Source of the DNA: Sphingobacterium sp. BN32
GTDB lineage: Bacteria > Bacteroidota > Bacteroidia > Sphingobacteriales > Sphingobacteriaceae
Direction of reading: 5' to 3'
Assembly: GCF_030503615.1 (NCBI RefSeq)
Contig: NZ_CP129963.1
Coordinates: forward strand, 3,038,001-3,102,000
Length of the DNA stretch: 64,000 bases
Under the pieces are notes generated by a model. The model had not been told where the DNA came from and did no database searches. It was given only the letters and a program-made list of their open reading frames with translations. Shown here piece after piece: positions 51,893 through 59,849 of this stretch; the stretch's first letter is position 1; every line of letters begins with the position of its first letter. The position numbers and the translations under genes were made by a program.

Positions 51893-52456
51893 ATGAATTT
51901 TTTAATTGTTGGATTAGGGAATATCGGCAAAGAGTACGCCGATACACGACATAATATAGGTTTTATGGTTGCGGATGAGCTTGCTAATCAGGCCGGGACA
52001 ACTTGGTCTACATTGAAACATGCTTACTATACTGAATACAAGCAGCGTGGGCATAACGTGTATGTGATCAAGCCGACGACATTTATGAACTTAAGCGGGA
52101 AGGCAGTAAACTATTGGATGCAGGAGCTAAAAGTTCCTGTTCAGAATATTCTGGTTATTGTTGATGATCTGGCGATTCCATTCGGTTCCTTGCGCGTAAA
52201 GCCGAAGGGCTCTGCAGCAGGACACAATGGTTTGCGATCTATAGAAGCTTCTATTGGAGGTCAGCAATATCCAAGATTGCGCTTTGGCATTGGCGACAAC
52301 TTCTCCAAAGGTCGGCAGGTAGATTATGTCTTAGGCCCATTTGATAAGGAGGAACAACGCGAATTGCCGGCATTGATCGAGCATTCGGTGAAGATGGTCA
52401 ATAGCTTTATCAATATTGGGATTGAGCTGACGATGACCAACCTAAATACTAAATAG
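51893..52456 (+). CDS. pth: Peptidyl-tRNA hydrolase
   Basis: It frees tRNA from peptidyl-tRNAs that drop off ribosomes. The 187-residue protein has GLGNIGKEYADTRHNIGF (catalytic His20), PTTFMNLSGKAV, VIVDDLAIPFG (Asp) and GHNGLRSI, all typical. It starts directly after island F, with the only candidate promoter 5 nt ahead. A terminator follows. Confidence 0.96.
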   Translation: MNFLIVGLGNIGKEYADTRHNIGFMVADELANQAGTTWSTLKHAYYTEYKQRGHNVYVIKPTTFMNLSGKAVNYWMQELKVPVQNILVIVDDLAIPFGSLRVKPKGSAAGHNGLRSIEASIGGQQYPRLRFGIGDNFSKGRQVDYVLGPFDKEEQRELPALIEHSVKMVNSFINIGIELTMTNLNTK

Positions 52457-52489
52457 GTTTCTGATGGAAATTGTGAAGATATTAAATAA

Positions 52490-52519
52490 GAAAAAGCATC
52501 GGGGAGATGCTTTTTCTAT
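52490..52519. terminator. Bidirectional terminator between pth and the M56 gene
   Basis: AAAAAGCATC (52491-52500), GGGGA loop, GATGCTTTTT (52506-52515). The A and T ends let it stop both convergent genes. Confidence 0.88.
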
Positions 52520-52549
52520 TATCTAAACAACAAACTTAAAAGTTTCAAA

Positions 52550-54682
52550 TTAATCTTTAGCTTTGCGGGTGGTAATCATGATAACACCGTTCTTGGCTTT
52601 ATCACCATAGTCTTTTACGGCTTTATCGCCTTTAATAACCTTCACCGTTTTAATTTTTTCGCTCTTTAAACTATCAACCTCTGCTTTCGTAGCTTCCTTA
52701 TCATCGATAAAATAAATCGCGTTATTTGGGATGTCTTTTGCCGATGTAGAGACCGTGATTTGCCCATCCATTTTCGGACGATTAACCGCCAGCGGAGAGT
52801 CTTTTGTGATGATCTTGATTACTCCTTCAACATCATCGCCGTAGGCCGCTGTGGTAGCTTTGCTTTTTTGCACATCGATGGAGAAGATATCGTTTGGATT
52901 CAAATTGCTGGCTTCATCGCCTTCTACCACTTTCTCGTTCACTAACCACACAATCTTGCCTTTTTCCGCGTTAGACCTGAAAGTTAGCTTTCGGTTCTCA
53001 CCACTTGGGTTAACTTTTATCCCTACCCCATTAAATCGACCTCTTAACGAATCCTGCGTCGGAAGGTTATGCTCCTTCGCGTACGCCTTCGTGAAAACCT
53101 TCATGAGATTGGTTTTCTTTTCTTTCCCATCTTCCGTTTTGCCGCTTTCTACCCTCAAGTCGATCGAATGGATGTCCTCGTGTTTTATCGCTTTAAATGT
53201 TTCCTCGCTTACCTTCTTCCCGTCGATCTCGTAGCTCATGTTCTTCCCCTCATGCGATAAGCCTAGCACTGATACGCCTCTTCCGGTCACTCTCAGATTA
53301 TTCTTCGTTGGCGACATGCTGTTATCTTGAATTGTCCATACCCTAGACACTGGGTCTCCTTCTTTTCTGGTTTTGATAGAGATTACTCCGTCTTTGGCTT
53401 TTGGATCGATTGCAAGAGCGTCTTTCCCGGTTAATATCACAACGTTATCAACACGGCGATCATCAATTAAAGAGAGGTCAAAGTCCTTAGGCATCACTTT
53501 ACCGTCGATAACAATGATTTTGTCTTTATTGGCGCCCTGATCGATAAGCTGATTAAATGAGCGCGCCTTGAAGCCTCTTACTACTTTGACTTCGTTAATT
53601 TTTCCTTTCAACGTATCGCTTTGCTCTGCATTAAAGGTTAATCCGGATAGTTCTTTGACATTGGCATCATCAGATCGGAATCCGGTAACCACGACCTCCT
53701 CGGTCTGCTGTGAACTAGCCTTTTTCTTCGTTGTATCTTGCTGAATTATGTTTTCGGATAGTTTGTGTCCAATTTCTGAAACATTCGTTTCAGCGGCTTT
53801 AATTACAACCGTTTCGATCTTTGCTTCCGCCTTGTTCAAGGTGAAAGTTGCTCCGGCCAAAATAAAGACCGGCAGTAGGAATGCATACTTGCTGAGTTCC
53901 AACTTGGATGAGCGTTTCTTGTTCATCATCATAATGCGCTTTTTTAAGGTTTTAAAGTTAAACTGATTGCTGATGCCCACCGAAGCACCCTGCTTGGTGA
54001 CATGCAGCAAAGAGTATTGATAAGTCTGGCGGTCGACACCTTTATCTAACACTTGTTGATCGGTCAAGTATTCAAGATTTTGACGTACGGCTTTGCGCAT
54101 TAACCACACGAAAGGATTATACCAACAGCTTACCAATACTATTTCAAACAACAAGACATCCCAGGTATGATGGCCCTCAACATGGACATGCTCGTGTTTA
54201 AAAATATCGTGGAGTTCTTTTTCCAGATGCTGCTCTTTATGAACATAGATCTTATTGAAAAAAGAAAATGGTGCAATAGGGAAGATTACATTGCGAAAAA
54301 GGTATTCGCGCCATGCGGAAGGTTCAGAATGCAAATGTATCCGCAAAAGGCTAAACAACTGTATCAGCAACTTTGTAAACAAAACGATAGCGCCTACAGA
54401 TGCTATCATCAGCATTAAATCACTTAGCGAGAAATAACTTTCCTTTTCCTCAAATACGAAGGGAATGTAGCTCAATACCTCGCCCATAGGAAGTTCAACC
54501 TGCTTTGCGAACCAAGATTTGATGTCTAAAAATGGGTAAATAAATGCATATATCGTCGCTACAAGGAAGTAGATACGGTTGAGCAAATAAAAGGTTAGCC
54601 CCTTCAAAAGAAACTGATAGCCCAGAAAGATAATGATGATGAGCAGGTTTACTTGCAGCAAATAGGTTAGTAGGCTTTCCAT
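52550..54682 (-). CDS. BlaR1-like M56 metallopeptidase with repeated plug-like domains
   Basis: The 710-residue protein has membrane helices (about 10-28, 32-52, 88-112, 275-292) and an M56 zinc peptidase site HEHVH at 163-167 with downstream Glu (LEYLTDQQ). After the last helix, the periplasmic part holds several units that resemble the plug of TonB-dependent receptors (for example VIDGKVMPKDF ... VVILTGKDALAIDPKAKDG with VISIKT; later GDDVEGVIKIIT and GDKAKNGVIMITTR). It is 4 bp after the blaI-like gene and probably cleaves that repressor on an envelope signal. Confidence 0.88.
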   Translation of the reverse strand: MESLLTYLLQVNLLIIIIFLGYQFLLKGLTFYLLNRIYFLVATIYAFIYPFLDIKSWFAKQVELPMGEVLSYIPFVFEEKESYFSLSDLMLMIASVGAIVLFTKLLIQLFSLLRIHLHSEPSAWREYLFRNVIFPIAPFSFFNKIYVHKEQHLEKELHDIFKHEHVHVEGHHTWDVLLFEIVLVSCWYNPFVWLMRKAVRQNLEYLTDQQVLDKGVDRQTYQYSLLHVTKQGASVGISNQFNFKTLKKRIMMMNKKRSSKLELSKYAFLLPVFILAGATFTLNKAEAKIETVVIKAAETNVSEIGHKLSENIIQQDTTKKKASSQQTEEVVVTGFRSDDANVKELSGLTFNAEQSDTLKGKINEVKVVRGFKARSFNQLIDQGANKDKIIVIDGKVMPKDFDLSLIDDRRVDNVVILTGKDALAIDPKAKDGVISIKTRKEGDPVSRVWTIQDNSMSPTKNNLRVTGRGVSVLGLSHEGKNMSYEIDGKKVSEETFKAIKHEDIHSIDLRVESGKTEDGKEKKTNLMKVFTKAYAKEHNLPTQDSLRGRFNGVGIKVNPSGENRKLTFRSNAEKGKIVWLVNEKVVEGDEASNLNPNDIFSIDVQKSKATTAAYGDDVEGVIKIITKDSPLAVNRPKMDGQITVSTSAKDIPNNAIYFIDDKEATKAEVDSLKSEKIKTVKVIKGDKAVKDYGDKAKNGVIMITTRKAKD

Positions 54683-54686
54683 GGCG

Positions 54687-55049
54687 CTATGATTTATTGT
54701 TTCGAATCATGTCCATGATCTCTTCAAGTTCATTCGGACTAAGCTTCTCTTCTTTCACGAAAAAAGAAACCATTTCTTTATAGGAATTCTTGAAATAATC
54801 ACCGACAAAAGAGTTCATGAATTTCGCCTTATACTCCTCCGAAGTTATCAAAGGTTCATAGCGTTTTGCATTGGCATATTTCACCGCTTTTACATAGCCT
54901 TTTTTTTCCAAATTCCGGATGGTTGAGGCCAAAGTTGTATAAGGCATTTCATCGGATTTTAGGTTGTCTAGGATGTCGCGAATGAAGCCACCCTCTAATT
55001 GCCAAATAGATAGCATCGCTTCTTCTTCCTGTATTGTTAACTTCTCCAT
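54687..55049 (-). CDS. BlaI/MecI/CopY-family transcriptional repressor
   Basis: A 120-residue winged-helix protein (e.g. LTIQEEEAMLSIWQ, MPYTTLASTIRNLEKKGYVK as the recognition helix and wing) with a C-terminal dimer region that includes the usual cleavage area. It pairs with the adjacent M56 protein as repressor and antirepressor. Candidate operators are directly upstream (55055-55088). The signal is unknown; beta-lactams are one possibility, but no lactamase gene is near. Confidence 0.92.
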   Translation of the reverse strand: MEKLTIQEEEAMLSIWQLEGGFIRDILDNLKSDEMPYTTLASTIRNLEKKGYVKAVKYANAKRYEPLITSEEYKAKFMNSFVGDYFKNSYKEMVSFFVKEEKLSPNELEEIMDMIRNNKS

Positions 55050-55093
55050 ACATCTACTGATTTTTCACTAATTTACGAGTTTTTCGTAGATGT
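55050..55093. promoter_or_regulatory. Candidate operators of the BlaI-like repressor
   Basis: TACGA-N5-TCGTA at 55074-55088 is a perfect dyad and TACTGATTTTTCACTA at 55055-55070 is a similar imperfect one. Both lie within an outer inverted repeat ACATCTAC (55050-55057) / GTAGATGT (55086-55093). The position directly before the blaI start suits autoregulation. Binding is inferred. The rest of the 300-bp gap to gltA holds only the gltA promoter. Confidence 0.5.
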
Positions 55094-55295
55094 CCAAATA
55101 TTTTAACATTTTTTGTTGTTTTTCTTGACTTAACTGACTCGTTTTATGCTAGATAATGGCTATTAAATTTTCCAAGAAAGAAAACAATTAAATTGTAATG
55201 ACTTTTTGCATGAATAAGTCAATAAATCGTTCCTAAAATGACGAGATTGTGTCATTTTGATGTGGCGGGCAGTTAGATTTTATAAATCAATTTCA

Positions 55296-55303
55296 TACAT
55301 TTG
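55296..55303 (+). promoter_or_regulatory. gltA promoter -7 box
   Basis: TACATTTG fits TAnnTTTG; TTAG at 55273-55276, 19 bp upstream, is a near-match to the -33 TTTG. The start codon is 46 nt downstream. Confidence 0.55.
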
Positions 55304-55349
55304 TGTATACGACTTTTAGTAATACTACAATTAATACAAGAAATTGACT

Positions 55350-56636
55350 ATGTCTGAAACAGCATCTATTAACTTAAATGGCTCTTCTTATGAGTTCCCA
55401 GTGATTACGGGTACTGAAAATGAGAAAGCAATTGATATTTCAAAATTAAGAGATCAATCGGGTTACATCACATTAGACCCCGGTTATAAAAATACAGGCG
55501 CGACAAAGAGTGCCATTACCTTCTTAGATGGTGAAAAAGGTATCCTTCATTATAGAGGATATGCTATTGAAGAATTAGCAGAAAAGTCAACTTTCTTAGA
55601 GGTTGCCTATTTATTGATTTACGGCGAACTTCCTTCGAAAGAAGTATTAGAGAAATTCCGCGCTGATATCCGTGCGCAAATGATGATCCATGAAGACATG
55701 AAAAACTTCTTCACCGGATTCCCATCAAAATCTCACCCAATGGGTCAGTTATCATGTTTAGTAGGTGTTTTATCATCTTTCTATCCTGAATCACTAAACC
55801 CGAACCAATCTGATGAAGAAGAGGATAAAATGATCATCAACTTACTAGCTAAGATGCCAACGATCGTTTCTTGGATTCAGAAGAAATCATTAGGTCATCC
55901 GGTTGTTTATCCTAAAAACAACTTCGGTTATATCGAGAACTTCCTGAACATGATTTTTGGAGAAGTTAATCAAGAGAAAACGTTCGATCCATTAGTGATC
56001 GAAGCAATGCACAAATTATTGATTTTACATGCAGACCACGAGCAGAACTGTTCAACATCAACTGTACGTATCGTAGGATCATCAAATGCAAATATGTATG
56101 CTTCTATCTCTGCTGGTATTAATGCCTTATGGGGACCTCTTCATGGTGGTGCTAACCAAGCGGTAATCGAAATGTTGGAAGCGATTAAGGAAGATGGTGG
56201 TGATGCTGAGAAATACTTAGCAAAAGCAAAAGACAAGAACGATCCTTTCCGTTTAATGGGATTCGGTCACCGTGTCTACAAGAACTTCGATCCTCGTGCG
56301 AAAATCATCAAGAAAGCTTGTGATGACGTGTTAGAGAAATTGGGAGTTAATGACCCTGTTTTAGAGATCGCTAAGAAATTAGAAGAAGCAGCATTAAGCG
56401 ACCAGTACTTCATCGACCGTAAATTATATCCAAACGTTGACTTCTATTCAGGTATCATCTACCGCGCATTAGGATTCAACTCTGATATGTTTACTGTATT
56501 ATTTGCGCTAGGTCGTCTTCCAGGATGGATTGCACAATGGAAAGAAATGCGTGATAATAAAGAGCCTATCGGTCGTCCAAGACAAGTATACACTGGTGCA
56601 ACATTACGCCCTTACGTAAGCATCAAAGATAGATAA
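55350..56636 (+). CDS. gltA: Citrate synthase
   Basis: It condenses acetyl-CoA and oxaloacetate at the start of the TCA cycle. The 428-residue type II enzyme has HADHEQNCSTS, the His in WGPLHGGANQAV, GFGHRVYKNFDPRA and the catalytic Asp in the VDFYSG region. ATG at 55350 (MSETASINL) is preferred to a TTG two codons upstream. It has its own promoter and terminator. Confidence 0.97.
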   Translation: MSETASINLNGSSYEFPVITGTENEKAIDISKLRDQSGYITLDPGYKNTGATKSAITFLDGEKGILHYRGYAIEELAEKSTFLEVAYLLIYGELPSKEVLEKFRADIRAQMMIHEDMKNFFTGFPSKSHPMGQLSCLVGVLSSFYPESLNPNQSDEEEDKMIINLLAKMPTIVSWIQKKSLGHPVVYPKNNFGYIENFLNMIFGEVNQEKTFDPLVIEAMHKLLILHADHEQNCSTSTVRIVGSSNANMYASISAGINALWGPLHGGANQAVIEMLEAIKEDGGDAEKYLAKAKDKNDPFRLMGFGHRVYKNFDPRAKIIKKACDDVLEKLGVNDPVLEIAKKLEEAALSDQYFIDRKLYPNVDFYSGIIYRALGFNSDMFTVLFALGRLPGWIAQWKEMRDNKEPIGRPRQVYTGATLRPYVSIKDR

Positions 56637-56663
56637 GAAAACACTTTTCAATTTTATAAGGAG

Positions 56664-56699
56664 AAGGGATAGTCGAGTAACATTGGCTATCCCTTTTTT
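56664..56699 (+). terminator. gltA terminator
   Basis: AAGGGATAG (56664-56672) pairs with CTATCCCTT (56687-56695), followed by T residues. The T run passes straight into a heptad arm. Confidence 0.88.
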
Positions 56700-57124
56700 A
56701 GTACTTAGTAGCTAGTATTTAGTAGTTAGTAGTTAGACCTATAGTGGGATAGCCTACGCTAGTGAGTATAATGCACAAAAAAAGGCGTCCATCTATTGGC
56801 GCCTAAGTCTTTATACTAAATACTAGTTAGACCTATAGTGGGATAGCCTACGCTAGTGAGTATAAGGCACAAAAAAAGGCGTCCATCTATTGGCGCCTAA
56901 GGTCTTTATACTAAATACTAGTTAGACCTATAGTGGGATAGCCTACGCTAGTGAGTATAATGCACAAAAAAAGGCGCCCATCTATTGGCGCCCTAGGTCT
57001 TTATACTAAATACTAGTTAGACCTATAGTGGGATAGCCTACGCTAGTGAGTATAATGCACAAAAAAAGGCGTCCATCTATTGGCGCCTAAGGTCTTTATA
57101 CTAAATACTAAGTACTAACTACTA
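56697..57124. repeat. Repeat island G: four tandem 94-95-bp units between heptad arms
   Basis: After a TTAGTAG/TTAGTAT arm come four near-identical units beginning TTAGACCTATAGTGGGATA at 56733, 56827, 56922 and 57017. Each includes GCACAAAAAAAGGCG, a short stem (GGCGTCC/GGCGCC with T run on the minus strand) and AGTCTTTATACTAAATACTA. An inverted arm closes the array at 57100-57124, where it provides the stop of the next gene. Nothing else is in this 485-bp gap. Confidence 0.9.
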
Positions 57125-57577
57125 TCTCACTGATATTCGTTTCACGACTGTCTCTGAACCGCTCATCACCCTTACGAAGTAAATACCTTCTTTCAGTTTG
57201 GCACTGGAGTCGAAGTTTACGTTTTGAGTTCCTGCGTCTAAATCACCATTGTGTAAAGCTAAGACTTCATTACCAAGCGCGTCCATGACCTTGATTGACA
57301 CATGGCTGTTTTTGCTTAATTTGAAATTTACTGTTACTTGATCAGCGATAGGATTGTAATAAACTTTAACGTTATTGATTAATTTATCAGACTCTTCCGC
57401 AATAACTGCTACACGATTAGCGTTTCTATTTTTAGCGGAGATCAAACTTTGTTTAGTTGCGCCAGTTTTAGTCGTATCGGCTTGGAATGTATTTGCTTGG
57501 GCAAAGCCAATAAACATCCATAATACCAGGGTATTCATGATGCTAATACGTGCTATTTTACTCCATTCAAAATTCAT
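57122..57577 (-). CDS. Small secreted protein with type IX sorting domain
   Basis: The 151-residue product has a signal peptide (about 10-29, ending FAQA), a short linker (30-65), and a C-terminal type A sorting domain of about 75 residues (VYYNPIADQVTVNFKLSK, GIYFVRV, ending VVKRISVR). There is no passenger domain, so it is essentially a secretion tag. ATG at 57538 is an alternative start. A TACTTTTG -7 box (minus 57624-57617) precedes it. The stop is in the island G arm. A function beyond surface display is not visible. Confidence 0.82.
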   Translation of the reverse strand: MNFEWSKIARISIMNTLVLWMFIGFAQANTFQADTTKTGATKQSLISAKNRNANRVAVIAEESDKLINNVKVYYNPIADQVTVNFKLSKNSHVSIKVMDALGNEVLALHNGDLDAGTQNVNFDSSAKLKEGIYFVRVMSGSETVVKRISVR

Positions 57578-57785
57578 TCTATCCTTTGGATTATTAACGC
57601 TAGGTTATGGTTTAATCAAAAGTAATAATTAATTCCATACTTCCTATTACAAAAGTACATCTTTTTTCATTTTTTGACAGACGAAAACTACAGTGTTTAA
57701 CAATTTTTAACAGGAAATTACGTTGTCGCATAAAAAGTTGTAATTTCGAACGTTTTTTAATCATTAGATCACATAAATAACAGCT

Positions 57786-59726
57786 ATGTCCACAGATCAC
57801 AAACACGCCCTTCACAGGGTCAGTATGGGCGGTTTATTAATAAGTTTAGGGATCATATTCGGCGACATCGGGACCTCTCCTCTTTACGTTTTCAAGGCAA
57901 TTTTCAATAAAGGTGAAGTCCAAGAACTAATGGTTTATGGGGGGCTTTCCTGTATTTTCTGGACCCTGACGTTACAAACCACAATCAAATATGTATTGAT
58001 TGTGTTAAATGCGGACAATAAAGGTGAAGGTGGGATTCTTTCTCTTTTCTCGCTTGTTCGAAAAAGAGCGAAATGGCTCATCATCCCGGCTATTATCGGA
58101 GCGAGTACTCTACTCGCTGATGGTATGATTACCCCAGCCATCACGATATCTTCGGCCGTCGAGGGTTTAGCCATCAAAAATCCAGGCTTGCCGACCATCC
58201 CCATTGTGGTCTTGATTATCTCCTTGCTGTTCCTTATCCAACGTTTTGGAACCAATATCGTAGGCCGTGTATTCGGTCCTTTAATGTTCATCTGGTTCAG
58301 CACTATTGGGGTTTTAGGGCTCTCCTATTTGGGACATTCCCCGGAGATCTGGAAGTCTATAAACCCATATTACGCTTATCAATTATTAGCAAACTACCCG
58401 AATGCTTGGTTTATTGTGGGAGCAATCTTCCTTTGTACGACCGGTGCGGAGGCCTTGTATTCTGATATGGGACACTGCGGAAAGAATAACATCCGTATTA
58501 GCTGGATCTTCGTCAAACTGATGTTGATCTTCAATTACTTCGGACAGGGAGCATGGCTATTGGAGAATAAAGGTCTTGTCTTAGGCGAGATCAACCCTTT
58601 TTATGCTATTATGCCAGATTGGTTTGTCGTATGGGGTGTAACCATCGCTACGATTGCGGCCGTTATTGCCAGCCAGGCGATGATTTCCGGCTCCTTCACG
58701 CTGATTGCCGAAGCCGTTCGATTGAATATATGGCCAAAGGTTGCCATTCGTTATCCCAGCGACCATAAAGGGCAAATTTATGTTCCTTCGGTCAACCTGA
58801 TACTCTATCTAGGCTGTATGCTCATCATTGTTATTTTCCGAGAGTCTAGCAATATGGAGGCCGCTTACGGTCTGTCTATCAATATGACCTTCATCATGAC
58901 CACCATTCTGATGGCTGCATTTATGCTTCGGAAGAAAATCAACATTGCCCTTGTTGCTTTGTTTACAGGTGTCTATATGATTATCGAGCTTGCCTTCCTG
59001 ATGGGTAACATTAGTAAAATTGCCCATGGTGGATGGTTGACCTTGTTATTGGCGGCAACCCTGTTTGTTGTTATGTACGCATGGTTTGGTGCAAGAAAAA
59101 TCAAGAATCGCTTTGTGAAGTTTGTCAATGTGAAAGACTATTACGACATCCTTGCTGAGTTGAGCGAAGACAAGTCTGTTCCACAGTTTTCATCGCATCT
59201 TGTTTATTTAACCTCTGCAAACAATATCCATGAGGTGGAGTCTAAGATTACCTACTCGATCATCAACAAGAAGCCTAAGCGTGCCGATGTTTATTGGTTA
59301 GCTCACGTGGACGTCATGGACAACCCTCATACCCGCGAATATAAAGTGACTCAACTGATTCCTGGAAAACTGATCCGAATAGATTTCCACCTAGGGTTCC
59401 GTGTGGAACAGAAGATCAGTTTGCTATTTCGCAAGGTCGTTGAAGAGATGGTTAAAAATGGAGAAATTGATATCACCAGCCATTACGATACATTGAGAAA
59501 ACATAACATCCCAGGCGACTTCAACTTCGTTGTCTTGGAGAAAGTAATCTCTAAAACGCACTTCCTGAAGTGGAATGAAAAAGTAATACTAGAAATCTAT
59601 AAGATCCTAAAGAAATTCAGTCTATCCGAAGAGAAAGGATTTGGACTAGATAGTAGCTTTGTCACCTTGGAACGCGTCCCACTGACGATTCCAAACACAG
59701 AAGATGTACAGTTAAAACGACTATAA
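57786..59726 (+). CDS. kup: Kup-type potassium uptake protein
   Basis: A proton-coupled K+ transporter of the inner membrane. The 646 residues have about 12 membrane helices (residues 15-430), GDIGTSPLYVFKAIF in the first helix region, the family motif GGILSLFSLVRK and a soluble C-terminal domain (about 440-646). TAATTTCG at 57741-57748 is a near-match to the -7 box. Divergent from the type IX cargo gene. Confidence 0.95.
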   Translation: MSTDHKHALHRVSMGGLLISLGIIFGDIGTSPLYVFKAIFNKGEVQELMVYGGLSCIFWTLTLQTTIKYVLIVLNADNKGEGGILSLFSLVRKRAKWLIIPAIIGASTLLADGMITPAITISSAVEGLAIKNPGLPTIPIVVLIISLLFLIQRFGTNIVGRVFGPLMFIWFSTIGVLGLSYLGHSPEIWKSINPYYAYQLLANYPNAWFIVGAIFLCTTGAEALYSDMGHCGKNNIRISWIFVKLMLIFNYFGQGAWLLENKGLVLGEINPFYAIMPDWFVVWGVTIATIAAVIASQAMISGSFTLIAEAVRLNIWPKVAIRYPSDHKGQIYVPSVNLILYLGCMLIIVIFRESSNMEAAYGLSINMTFIMTTILMAAFMLRKKINIALVALFTGVYMIIELAFLMGNISKIAHGGWLTLLLAATLFVVMYAWFGARKIKNRFVKFVNVKDYYDILAELSEDKSVPQFSSHLVYLTSANNIHEVESKITYSIINKKPKRADVYWLAHVDVMDNPHTREYKVTQLIPGKLIRIDFHLGFRVEQKISLLFRKVVEEMVKNGEIDITSHYDTLRKHNIPGDFNFVVLEKVISKTHFLKWNEKVILEIYKILKKFSLSEEKGFGLDSSFVTLERVPLTIPNTEDVQLKRL

Positions 59727-59802
59727 TAAAAGCATACATATTTCTATCGAAACACCAACCGGAGTGAATTTCTTGATGGATTTTGAAAACAGATACTTTC
59801 AT

Positions 59803-59835
59803 AAAAAAAAGCCCCATCACGGAGGGCTTTTTTTT
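59803..59835. terminator. Bidirectional terminator between kup and the permease gene
   Basis: AAAAAAAAGCCC (59803-59814) and GGGCTTTTTTTT (59824-59835) form a 12-bp stem with a 9-nt loop; each strand ends in a run of T. Confidence 0.92.
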
Positions 59836-59849
59836 ATGATGTATAGAGA

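Noticed and set aside
56733..57111. Four 94-95-bp repeats considered as a CRISPR array
   Set aside because: The whole unit is repeated, with no short conserved repeat alternating with unique spacers, and no cas genes are near.
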